NCBI GenBank assembly: GCA_031284845.1
Contig: JAITXH010000054.1
Coordinates: forward strand, 1-8,347
Source of the DNA: Puniceicoccales bacterium
Lineage (GTDB): Bacteria > Verrucomicrobiota > Verrucomicrobiia > Opitutales > UBA953
Reading direction: 5' to 3'
Length of the DNA: 8,347 nucleotides
Within the stretch, counting starts at the first letter, position 1. Each line of letters opens with the position of its first letter. The translations under genes and the position numbers were made by a program. Shown here piece by piece: positions 1-6,818 of the stretch. The notes under the pieces were generated by a model that saw only the letters and a program-made list of their open reading frames with translations, was not told the DNA's origin and ran no database searches.

Positions 1-3000
1 CCGGGGCTTTTACTTCTAACTCCGGTGAAGTTCCTCCGACGGCACTCGCAGCCCTGTTAGCACTCGGAGCTATGCCGTCGTGAGAAGCGACAGAAGAAAG
101 CGCCACAGGATTGGGGTCGCCGGAGGGCCAGCTACGATAGGAACCCATGAAGGTCGAGACGCGGCCCTTGGTATCCACGAGATCGTTGACTTTTCCGATG
201 CCGGCTTTCCACGCATTGGCGAAGTTGATCGAAGAGCTATAGTTCTCGTTATAAAAAATCCCTCGAAGATTTCCCCATGTGTGAGGGGCGAATTGGTCGA
301 GAGACACGTCGTAGAGTGTGGCGGCAAGCTCGACTGGCGAAGGACCGGCTGCATTTGGATTTTTGATGCGAAGCGTCCATGTCTCACGTCCGCCGGGGAC
401 GAGCTTGGAGTTGAAGCGCTCCCATCCGAGATTGAGTTCCTTGTTGCTCCACGGGACGTCTATTTTCCTCTCTTGTTTATAAAAACGGTTTTCGCGGACT
501 TGGGCGATCTGCACGGTAAAACCGCCACGCAATTCTTCCGTAACGGGGAATGCGATTTTTTGCTGCGTGCGGGCGGGGTCTGTCCAGAAGCGCTGAAGTG
601 TTTTGCCGCGATGCTTGATGCTGACGAGGGCGCGGGCGGTGTCGTAGCCGCTGCTCCAGAGTGCGGCAAAGGTGTCGCCGGGCTGAAATTCGTTTTTCTC
701 AACGTTGAAGGCAAACGGCACGCGCACGGCACCACGGGTGGCAGCAGGGTCGGCGACGGTGATTTCGGTGCGGGCGCGCACGGGCTGTCCGAAGTTGTCG
801 GCAGTGGTGAGCACAGCGCGGTAAATGCCAACGGGGAGTTTGGCATGGAGCGTGCCAATGCCGGTGGCATCGGTAGTGAAGCTGTGCGTAAAGATGCTGT
901 CGCCCTCCGCCCATGTGCGCGAATCTCCGGGGTGTTTTTCGCTCTCGGCTTCGCCATCTGAATCCCAATCCCGATACGAAAGCAGCTTGGAGCGGATGAC
1001 TTTTGCAGGTAGGCGGAGTGCGTAAATAACGAGCTGGCCGGTGGCCTCGCGAGGCTCGCCGTCAAGGGAGGCGGTGCTGACTTTGAGGGCGACGGGAGCA
1101 TCGCTTGTCTGCCATGCGCCAACGGCAATTTCTGCATTGATGGCGGCGTAACCGATAGCGACCCGGCGTATGCCCACACGGGTCTCGCCGGTGGCGTCGG
1201 TGACATCGGCGGTGATCTGGTAATTGAAGCGGGGTTCGTCCTTGGGATCGGTGGCCTTGTCCGGTTCGGCGGTGAACTGGATGGTGAACTTTCCGCTGGC
1301 ATCGGTGGCGGCAGTGCCGTGGGCGATAGCACGCCCGGCAGTTGGCACGCGCCACCAGCACCAACGCGGCCACTGCGCCGTGCGCATGACCTTCCACTCG
1401 ACTTTCGCGCCGTCCACGGGTGCGCCGGTGTAAGCGGTAGCAGTGCCGGTGAGAGTGACGGGGGCGTCAAGTTTCGGCGGCGTGGCCGGGGCGGCGAGAA
1501 GGACCTCGAACTTGGGTCGTTTATATTCTTCGATTTGGATAGTGGAGCGCCCATTTTCAGCACCGACAGTGTGAAAGGTGTAGCTCCCGTTGATTCGCCC
1601 GGGCGGCACGATGAAACTGCCGGAGGCAGTGCCGTATCCATTGGTGCGAAGTTCGAGGCGGGCGGCTTCTTTGCGATTGGGGTCGTCCAGCACGACAGCG
1701 ATTTTCCGCCCGGCGGCGATAGCGTATTGGTTGGTGTCGCGGTTGGCGGTGAAGACGACGGCCTTGAACTGGATGCTCTGGCCCGGGCGGTAGATGGCAC
1801 GGTCGGTGAAAAAGCGGATGTAGTAGCGCGTGCGCTCGGGGGCGGCAGATGGAGAGCGGTAGTTGGCATAGCTGCTGGCTGCGTCGGAACTGATGCTGTG
1901 CCCTCCGGGGCCTTCCGCAAGGAGCAGCGTGTCCTCTCTATTGGGAGAGTGGATGGAAAAGGCACCGGTGGCATCGGTCTTGGCCACTTGGAGCTTCACA
2001 CGCTCGCCTCCGCTTTTACTGTGGCGGAGATACCACCCGGTGACGGTGGCATCGGGCACAGGCTCACCAGTGATGGCGTTGAGGACAAGGCCCTCTAGTC
2101 TGCCGCTGGCACCGAGAGCGGGTTCGCCGCCGAACAAAAGGGCGAGATCGCTCACCCACGCGGTGGTGTAAATGATGGCGTTCTTTTTGGGGGAAAATTT
2201 TTCGCTGACGCTGGCGATGATAAAATAGAAACCGGGGGCAAGGTCGTCGGGGGCATCAACGCGATGTGTGCGCATGACGTAATCGGCGGTCTTCGGAAGC
2301 GCGACCTGCCATGTTTTTACCGGGTTTTTTTTGAGGAGAGCGGCGAACTCGGCGGCATTGAGCGAATCGGGGCGGTTGCGCTTGCTGGCGAGGAATTCCT
2401 GCCAGTCGGCGGCAACGGCGCGGAAGTGGATGGTCTCGATGTTGCGGTATTGGATGGCGATTTCAGGCGTGGAAGCATTCCAGACTGATTCGGTTTTGAT
2501 GGAGTCCAGCTGAGGATCTTCAATTTGAGCGATGAGGGAACGGCAACGGGCGGCAGCAGCGCTGCTTGGGTGAAGCGCGAGGCCCTGCACGGCGACTTTG
2601 TAGGCTTCGAGTGGATTTTTTTCGCGAAGGAGGCTGGAGAGTTCGGCGGCGGCATCGCTGGCGGTCTCTTCGCTTTGCCAGCGTTTGATGTGGGCACGCA
2701 GGGCATGCTCAACGCGGGCATCGGTGTCGGTGGAGCGGCTGAGCGTTTTGCCGGCCCAGAGGATGCGTTGCAAATCGGCGTCGCTCAGCGCGAGAGGCGA
2801 AGTGTCGTTTAAGTGGAAGCGCAAGACGTCTTGGAAAAGGCGGATGGCGTGGAGTGCCGCAGAATCGGTGTCGTTGGTCTGCGGCTTCCAATCGAGGAAC
2901 TCCTCAAGAGAGCCAAGAAGCGGTGAATCCGCAGCGGGCTGAAAATGGTCTTCAGCCTGCGTGATGCCCTGCTCGCCGAGACTGTGAAAGTCAATGGCAT

Positions 3001-3613
3001 CGTGAACGAGAAAGTCATAGAGTGTGGGGCGGAGTGCATCGGGACGAAACGCAGGCTCCCTGTTGGCATCGCAGGCGAGGAAGGTGCCGAAAGCGGTAAC
3101 CGGGGTGCGCTGGAGCGCGGCGGTGTCGGCAAGAGCAAGAGTGTAGTAGCGCCGTATCTCGGCGCGGACGCGGGTAGCATCCCATGTGAGGAAGTCGGCG
3201 CTGTCGTCCTGGGCACGCGAACGGTGGAGGAGATCCCAGTGGTGGTGATCGTAATAGCGTTGCCATGCGTGGGCGAGAGCGGCGGCGAGCATGGGCTTGA
3301 GAGCGAGCGGGGCACTCTCGAAGTAGGGCGTGAGGATGCGGATTGCAGCGGCTTCTCCGCCACGGCGTTCGATGACGGCTGAGATGGTAGCCTTTTCCAG
3401 TATGGCGGCGAGGGCGATGTCGTAATCTTGCGCAGTGAGAGCGGCAGCAATGAGCGGCTCGACGAGCGTGAGGGCAGTTTTAGGCTGACCGTCTTCCCTC
3501 GCCTTTTGGACGTTTTTCAAGTCAGCGGCGGCATCTGCAAAGACGGCGGCTGGCGTGAACATGGCGAAGAGCGAAAAGAGCGTGATAAAGAGAGAAAAAC
3601 GGCGGATGTGCAT
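1..3613 (-). CDS. Alpha-2-macroglobulin family protein (MG domains), exported; C-terminal part beyond the window
   Basis: An uninterrupted frame of 1204 codons runs from an ATG at 3613 to the window edge; no stop is present, so the 3' end is missing. Residues 1-26 form a Sec signal peptide (MHIRRF, a hydrophobic core, likely cleavage after VFA). There is no lipobox Cys, so the product is probably soluble in the periplasm or secreted. Residues about 27-370 look all-helical. MG-type beta domains begin near 380 (IQYRN, Y389), with a carboxypeptidase-regulatory-like insert near 504-560 (GRLEGLVLNAITGEPVPDA). The MG2 signature DRAIYRPG is at 604-611 and the EEYKRPKFEV boundary at 695-704. Later family motifs are PWSNKEL (from 1054) and ATLYDVSLDQF (Y1101). 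Family members are usually far longer and end in a complement-like domain, sometimes with a CxEQ thioester; that part is not visible. The family is thought to trap foreign proteases and protect the envelope. The gene lies 86 bp after lpxI. No Shine-Dalgarno is seen. Confidence 0.93.
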   Translation of the reverse strand, partial: MHIRRFSLFITLFSLFAMFTPAAVFADAAADLKNVQKAREDGQPKTALTLVEPLIAAALTAQDYDIALAAILEKATISAVIERRGGEAAAIRILTPYFESAPLALKPMLAAALAHAWQRYYDHHHWDLLHRSRAQDDSADFLTWDATRVRAEIRRYYTLALADTAALQRTPVTAFGTFLACDANREPAFRPDALRPTLYDFLVHDAIDFHSLGEQGITQAEDHFQPAADSPLLGSLEEFLDWKPQTNDTDSAALHAIRLFQDVLRFHLNDTSPLALSDADLQRILWAGKTLSRSTDTDARVEHALRAHIKRWQSEETASDAAAELSSLLREKNPLEAYKVAVQGLALHPSSAAAARCRSLIAQIEDPQLDSIKTESVWNASTPEIAIQYRNIETIHFRAVAADWQEFLASKRNRPDSLNAAEFAALLKKNPVKTWQVALPKTADYVMRTHRVDAPDDLAPGFYFIIASVSEKFSPKKNAIIYTTAWVSDLALLFGGEPALGASGRLEGLVLNAITGEPVPDATVTGWYLRHSKSGGERVKLQVAKTDATGAFSIHSPNREDTLLLAEGPGGHSISSDAASSYANYRSPSAAPERTRYYIRFFTDRAIYRPGQSIQFKAVVFTANRDTNQYAIAAGRKIAVVLDDPNRKEAARLELRTNGYGTASGSFIVPPGRINGSYTFHTVGAENGRSTIQIEEYKRPKFEVLLAAPATPPKLDAPVTLTGTATAYTGAPVDGAKVEWKVMRTAQWPRWCWWRVPTAGRAIAHGTAATDASGKFTIQFTAEPDKATDPKDEPRFNYQITADVTDATGETRVGIRRVAIGYAAINAEIAVGAWQTSDAPVALKVSTASLDGEPREATGQLVIYALRLPAKVIRSKLLSYRDWDSDGEAESEKHPGDSRTWAEGDSIFTHSFTTDATGIGTLHAKLPVGIYRAVLTTADNFGQPVRARTEITVADPAATRGAVRVPFAFNVEKNEFQPGDTFAALWSSGYDTARALVSIKHRGKTLQRFWTDPARTQQKIAFPVTEELRGGFTVQIAQVRENRFYKQERKIDVPWSNKELNLGWERFNSKLVPGGRETWTLRIKNPNAAGPSPVELAATLYDVSLDQFAPHTWGNLRGIFYNENYSSSINFANAWKAGIGKVNDLVDTKGRVSTFMGSYRSWPSGDPNPVALSSVASHDGIAPSANRAASAVGGTSPELEVKAP

Positions 3614-3639
3614 GAGCGTAGTATGTATGCCCGAAGAAT

Positions 3640-3692
3640 GCGTCTCCCATCATCGAAGTCACATTAATAAATGATGAAAATCGGAGAGACGC
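3640..3692. repeat. Nested inverted repeat between lpxI and the macroglobulin gene
   Basis: Outer arms GCGTCTC (3640-3646) and GAGACGC (3686-3692) are perfect complements. Inside them, CATCAT (3648-3653) pairs with ATGATG (3671-3676), around an AT-rich loop that contains ATTAATAA. Neither strand has a T run after the stem, so this is not a standard intrinsic terminator. It could fold in the lpxI-macroglobulin transcript, be a processing site, or be a regulator site upstream of the macroglobulin start, 27 bp away. The arms are seen directly; any role is inference. Confidence 0.35.
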
Positions 3693-3699
3693 GCAGACC

Positions 3700-4539
3700 T
3701 CAATAGCCGTGCAAGGTGATACCCAGTTCTTTAGCGCGGTTGATGACCTTGTCTTTATCCAGCATGAGCACATTTCCCGCCTCCAGCGCCGCATGACGCA
3801 CGCCGCCCTCTGCCATGCTTTCCAGCGTAGTCAAACCGAAGCAGGGCACATCGAAACGGTAATCCTGCCCCGGTTTCACAGTTTTCACAAACAACGGGTC
3901 GTTCGCGCCGACATCCGAGCAGCGCCGCAGCATCTTGTCCGTCCCCTCGAACGCCTCCACCGCCACGGTCGTGCCGCCACTCACGACGACCCCCTGCCCG
4001 ATGTTCAGCCGGGCGATTTCCTTGGCGATGCGCACCCCGTAATCCAGCGTCTCACTGTCTATCCCGCTCCGCCAGCCGGTCATGCACCCACGGGTGGCAA
4101 GTTGGTCATCGAGAAAGGCGCGGGCATCGAGATGCGTCACGCCGGTTTTGCTGATTTCCTGTGCGAGTGCGCCAAAGATGGTCTCTGCATTTTTTTCTTT
4201 GAGCGAAGCGAGTATCATGACGGCCTTCACGTCGGGGGTCAGCCCGCGGAACAAGCGGCGCGGCGTGATCTGCCCGGCCATGATGGAATAGCCCGCACCG
4301 AGGCGCTTCAAGGCGTCAAGCATGTGTCCAAGTTGCCCGACTTTTATCCAGACTGTGTCTTCAGGTGCGAAGGTAGAAACAAGCTCCGGGCTGGTCTCAT
4401 CCACGAAGGCAACGAGTTTTACCGGAATCCGGGCGGCGCGCAGACGCCCGACCGTGAGTTCGGGATAGCGCCCCTTTCCGGCAAGCACAACGACCACACG
4501 GGACGGGGAAAAATCAAGTGGCAAAAACCGTGAATCCAT
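3700..4539 (-). CDS. lpxI: UDP-2,3-diacylglucosamine pyrophosphatase LpxI
   Basis: The product (279 aa) hydrolyses UDP-2,3-diacylglucosamine to lipid X and UMP, the fourth step of lipid A synthesis, in the cytoplasm or at the inner-membrane face. It belongs to the LpxI (DUF1009) family, which replaces LpxH in many non-enterobacterial Gram-negatives. Visible family features are the N-terminal glycine-rich AGKGRYP (20-26), AGQI near 88-91, and the strongly conserved block IGQGVVVSGGTTVAVEAFEG followed by TDKMLRR (180-206). YRFDVPCFG places D230 at the position of the metal-binding catalytic Asp of Caulobacter LpxI (D225). An upstream TTG at 4650 would add 37 residues with no family match and overlap rpiB. 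The ATG at 4539 gives the normal length and was chosen. A terminator-like hairpin lies between rpiB and this gene, so it probably has its own promoter, which I could not identify in the 41 bp between them. No Shine-Dalgarno is evident. Confidence 0.95.
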   Translation of the reverse strand: MDSRFLPLDFSPSRVVVVLAGKGRYPELTVGRLRAARIPVKLVAFVDETSPELVSTFAPEDTVWIKVGQLGHMLDALKRLGAGYSIMAGQITPRRLFRGLTPDVKAVMILASLKEKNAETIFGALAQEISKTGVTHLDARAFLDDQLATRGCMTGWRSGIDSETLDYGVRIAKEIARLNIGQGVVVSGGTTVAVEAFEGTDKMLRRCSDVGANDPLFVKTVKPGQDYRFDVPCFGLTTLESMAEGGVRHAALEAGNVLMLDKDKVINRAKELGITLHGY

Positions 4540-4579
4540 CGCCGGGCATTTCGCGCAGGCACGGCTGTTGAAGCAACGT

Positions 4580-4617
4580 AAAAAGGCGGTTTCTGAAACA
4601 GAAAAAATGAACCCGCC
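4580..4617 (-). terminator. Probable intrinsic terminator after rpiB
   Basis: On the minus strand, a two-part stem lies 27 bp after the rpiB stop. GGCGG (4617-4613) pairs with CCGCC (4589-4585), and the inner TTTCTG (4604-4599) pairs with CAGAAA (4595-4590) over a TTT loop. TTTTT (4584-4580) follows directly. The 5' side carries an 8-nt bulge, which weakens the fold. The T run is only on this strand, so it would end the phosphatase-rpiB transcript rather than stop anything from the other side. Partial readthrough into lpxI is possible. Confidence 0.55.
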
Positions 4618-4643
4618 ACGATCGCGCTTCCCCCTCCGGGCAA

Positions 4644-5078
4644 TCAACAACCAAGCTCGATTTTTCCAACGCGCCGCGCGTGGCGCCCGCCTTCAAAGGC
4701 GGTGCTCAAAAAGATGCTCAAATATTTTTTTGCCATATCCGCAGTGGTGTATTTCTGGCCAAAACAAGCGATGTTGGCGTCGTTGTGGCGACGCGAAAAC
4801 TCCGCAATGTCCTCATTCATACACAGGGCGGCACGCACGCCCCGCACCTTGTTTGCCGCGATGGAAATGCCAACTCCGCTCGAACACACGAGCACGCCAA
4901 ACTGCGCCACGCCTCCGACCACATCTGCGGCCACAGCGTGTCCAAAGTCCGGGTAATCCACGGATGCCTCACTGTCCGCGCCGCGGTCTGTTACGGTGTG
5001 TCCAAGCGAGCACAAATGCTCCTTGAGCACGGTTTTCAACTGGTATCCGGCGTGGTCGCCGCCAATGGAGATTTTCAT
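4644..5078 (-). CDS. rpiB: Ribose 5-phosphate isomerase B
   Basis: This 144-aa protein interconverts ribose 5-phosphate and ribulose 5-phosphate in the non-oxidative pentose phosphate pathway. It is the usual RpiB/LacAB length, with a complete set of family motifs: GDHAG (7-11), the DYPDFG loop (41-46), and CSSGVGISIAANK (65-77), in which C65 is the catalytic base Cys. RRHNDAN follows, in which H98 matches the ring-opening His. The ATG at 5078 starts directly before the conserved MKISIGGDHAG. A longer in-frame extension to 5165 would lie wholly within the upstream phosphatase gene and has no family match. The start overlaps the phosphatase stop as ATGA, so the two are probably translationally coupled. 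RpiB next to a low-molecular-weight phosphatase is a recurrent arrangement, for example ywlE-ywlF in Bacillus subtilis. The product can also supply ribose 5-phosphate for PRPP, and so for the purine pathway that PurD serves. Confidence 0.96.
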   Translation of the reverse strand: MKISIGGDHAGYQLKTVLKEHLCSLGHTVTDRGADSEASVDYPDFGHAVAADVVGGVAQFGVLVCSSGVGISIAANKVRGVRAALCMNEDIAEFSRRHNDANIACFGQKYTTADMAKKYLSIFLSTAFEGGRHARRVGKIELGC

Positions 5079-5587
5079 GAAATGGGCTGTTGTTGCTGCC
5101 CGGCGGCATAATTGCGCAAGAATGCGAGGATGCCGGGGATGGCCTCGACCATGCTGTCGCGGCACGATTCATAATCGGCAATACCCATGCCGTAGGGGTC
5201 GGGGATTTCGCGGATGACATCGCCCTCCATGAAAACGCGCATGAGATGCGTTTCTGCGGGGAGCTTGGGAAACTGCTGGCGCAGAGTGCGCAAGTGTTGC
5301 CCGGTCATGGCAAAGACTGCGAGCGAACCGTTGATTATCGCCTCGGTGACGGGCTGGCTGCGGTGGGCACTGATGTCTATGCTTACGTTTTTCAAAGCGC
5401 GCACGGCATTAGGGGATGCAGGTTCTCCGTCAGACGCCGCTGTGCCGGCGGAAACAATGCGGAGAGAGCGAAGCGGCTCCGGTTCACCTTGCAAAGCATG
5501 GCGCAAGAGTCCCTCGGCCATCGGGCTTCGGCAGATGTTGCCCGTGCAGATAAACGTGACGTGTTTGGATGTGAGTGCGTCGGCCAT
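5075..5587 (-). CDS. Low-molecular-weight protein tyrosine phosphatase (YwlE/Wzb family)
   Basis: The 170-aa cytoplasmic phosphatase has the LMW-PTP P-loop near its N terminus: C14-TGNIC-R20-S21 fits CX5R(S/T), with C14 the nucleophile and R20 binding phosphate. The general-acid motif is DP at 130-131 in IPDPYGM. The length fits the family, which usually runs 140-170 aa; the C-terminal AAGQQQQPIS tail is extra. P-loop residue 18 is Ile. In YwlE arginine phosphatases this position is Thr, and Ile favours phosphotyrosine, so a tyrosine phosphatase is more likely than an arginine phosphatase. This is inferred from one residue. The stop overlaps the rpiB start by four bases (ATGA). It is the first gene of a probable two-gene unit, after a 148-bp AT-rich gap. 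No tyrosine kinase or capsule gene is in view, so its substrate is unknown. No Shine-Dalgarno is seen before the ATG. Confidence 0.93.
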   Translation of the reverse strand: MADALTSKHVTFICTGNICRSPMAEGLLRHALQGEPEPLRSLRIVSAGTAASDGEPASPNAVRALKNVSIDISAHRSQPVTEAIINGSLAVFAMTGQHLRTLRQQFPKLPAETHLMRVFMEGDVIREIPDPYGMGIADYESCRDSMVEAIPGILAFLRNYAAGQQQQPIS

Positions 5588-5644
5588 TTTCAGAAAGCAG
5601 GAAATGAGAAATAAAAAAATAAGAAATAAAATAGTGGATATTTC

Positions 5645-5656
5645 TGAGACATCTCA
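5645..5656. repeat. Short inverted repeat TGAGA-CA-TCTCA upstream of the phosphatase gene
   Basis: Perfect 5-bp arms are separated by 2 bp in the AT-rich gap, about 58 bp before the phosphatase ATG and just downstream of the candidate -10 box. The position would suit an operator or a small 5'-leader structure. At this length it could also occur by chance. Confidence 0.2.
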
Positions 5657-5668
5657 TGAAGCGGATTT

Positions 5669-5698
5669 TTTACAGAAAAAATTCCAGCTATCTGCCAA
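5669..5698 (-). promoter_or_regulatory. Candidate sigma-70-type promoter for the phosphatase-rpiB unit
   Basis: On the minus strand, TTGGCA (5698-5693) is one base from the TTGACA consensus. It is followed after 18 bp by TGTAAA (5674-5669), four of six matches to TATAAT. The start site would lie near 5662, giving a leader of about 75 bases before the ATG at 5587. The region is strongly AT-rich compared with the flanking genes. An A/T-dominated hairpin (GGATTTTTT at 5663-5671 with the AAAAAATTCC arm ending at 5685) overlaps the -10 box. This is motif matching by eye only. Confidence 0.3.
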
Positions 5699-5735
5699 TG
5701 AGGAAAAGTGTTTCTGCCCCCATGAAATAAACGGC

Positions 5736-6818
5736 TTATCTGGAAACTGGCGCATCAGCCATGACCTGCAAGGCGACGAGAATATCGTAACCGCGCCGGA
5801 AAAGCAGATCGGTGCCCGCAGGCGCGTCCACCGGGGCGGCAGCATCATTTCCGTTGGCACCCGGCGCGGGTGATTCGGGCTTACGGGTGCCGGCAGCGGA
5901 TTGCTGCTGGCTGAGGCGCAACACGGTGTCAGGTCCCGCGCCGCGCTCCACCCATTGCCAGGCGAGTAAATCGGCGTCCTGCGAGACGGCGACGCGCACA
6001 CGCGGGGCAACCCCCGTGCCGACAAGCGACCGGGAGGCACTGTCCGATTGCAGTTCGCCGCAGATGCGCCACCAGCCCGGCACTTTATCCACCGGGATGT
6101 ATCGGGCAGTGTTGCCCGCAGTGGCCGTGCCAACGAGGATGATCTTCCGGCGCACCTGTAGATCGGCAAGCATGGCCTCCACCGGACCGGACGTCCCGTA
6201 GTTCACGAGAACGATGACGGGGAACAGCGGAGCAGACTCCACCTCGGCGCCCTTCCCTTGCACACTTGGTTTTTCAGCAGAAAAATATTCGCCGAGTTGC
6301 TGGACACGCGGCACGGCACCAGTGAGCTTTTCGCACAAGCGCACACAGGCAGACACGGAATCCGGCGCGGTGGAAAAAAAGCGCAAGTCTATCACACGCC
6401 CCGTCGCACCGGGCGCAAACTCAGGCACAGATACATCGGCGATGCCGTTGGCATAACAACGCACATAGTCTATGCCATTGGGCAGGCGGACTAGCACAGA
6501 GGCGCGAACGACCGGAGGCGCAGCGGGCAGCGCAGGAGGCGTGCGCACGATGCGTCCCGGATATTTCGCAGCGAGACCGGCGAGAAGAAGCTCATCCGGC
6601 GTCTGCCGCTCAAAACCTGGAAAAAGCTCAGGCGGAAAAAGCACGCGGTCATTGAGCGAGATCGCATGTGTCGTGGATTTTTCCGTTTCGGTGAGTGGCG
6701 TTACCGGATCGGCAATACACGGCGCACCAGACAACGCAATCAGGCCAAGCACAACGCCCGTGCGCCACGAAGCCGGGCAAAGGCAGGTTGCGGGAAGTCT
6801 GGAGCGGCGCGTTTTCAT
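5736..6818 (-). CDS. Exported S41-protease-fold protein lacking the catalytic Ser/Lys dyad (putative pseudoprotease)
   Basis: The 360-aa product begins with a basic start and a hydrophobic segment (GVVLGLIALSGAPCIA, about 21-36), a Sec signal peptide likely cleaved before DPV. Residues about 105-280 follow the C-terminal processing protease (S41) core: IDYVRCYANG, GRVIDLRFFS (140-149), PVIVLVNYGTSGPVEAM (200-216), KIILVGTATAGNT (225-237) and GVAPRVRV (269-276). Aligned without gaps to E. coli Prc (S430, E433, K455), E214 matches E433 with the same 22-residue spacing. G211 then replaces the catalytic Ser and N236 the catalytic Lys. The usual DLRxNxGG glycines are also missing. No PDZ domain is visible. 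An Ala/Pro-rich linker (about 308-337) leads to a C-terminal helix. The mature part has four Cys (121, 158, 162, 253) that could form disulfides. Its ATG overlaps the purD stop by four bases. Homology is well supported, inactivity is inferred, and the role is unknown. Confidence 0.85.
   Translation of the reverse strand: MKTRRSRLPATCLCPASWRTGVVLGLIALSGAPCIADPVTPLTETEKSTTHAISLNDRVLFPPELFPGFERQTPDELLLAGLAAKYPGRIVRTPPALPAAPPVVRASVLVRLPNGIDYVRCYANGIADVSVPEFAPGATGRVIDLRFFSTAPDSVSACVRLCEKLTGAVPRVQQLGEYFSAEKPSVQGKGAEVESAPLFPVIVLVNYGTSGPVEAMLADLQVRRKIILVGTATAGNTARYIPVDKVPGWWRICGELQSDSASRSLVGTGVAPRVRVAVSQDADLLAWQWVERGAGPDTVLRLSQQQSAAGTRKPESPAPGANGNDAAAPVDAPAGTDLLFRRGYDILVALQVMADAPVSR

Noticed and set aside
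460..1974. Minus-strand open frame of 504 codons
   Set aside because: It lies in another frame inside the macroglobulin gene and is Pro/Ser/Ala-rich low complexity. The real frame continues through it with MG motifs.
80..2098. Plus-strand frames of 293 and 259 codons (80-961 and 1319-2098)
   Set aside because: Both are Gly-rich shadows antisense to the macroglobulin gene, with no plausible start region or domain.
3709..4533. Plus-strand frame of 274 codons
   Set aside because: It is the mirror of lpxI, has no family resemblance, and overlaps a fully supported gene.
4540..4650. 37-residue N-terminal extension of LpxI from a TTG at 4650
   Set aside because: The extension does not resemble LpxI, would be read through the terminator-like hairpin, and would overlap the rpiB stop. 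The ATG at 4539 gives the usual length.
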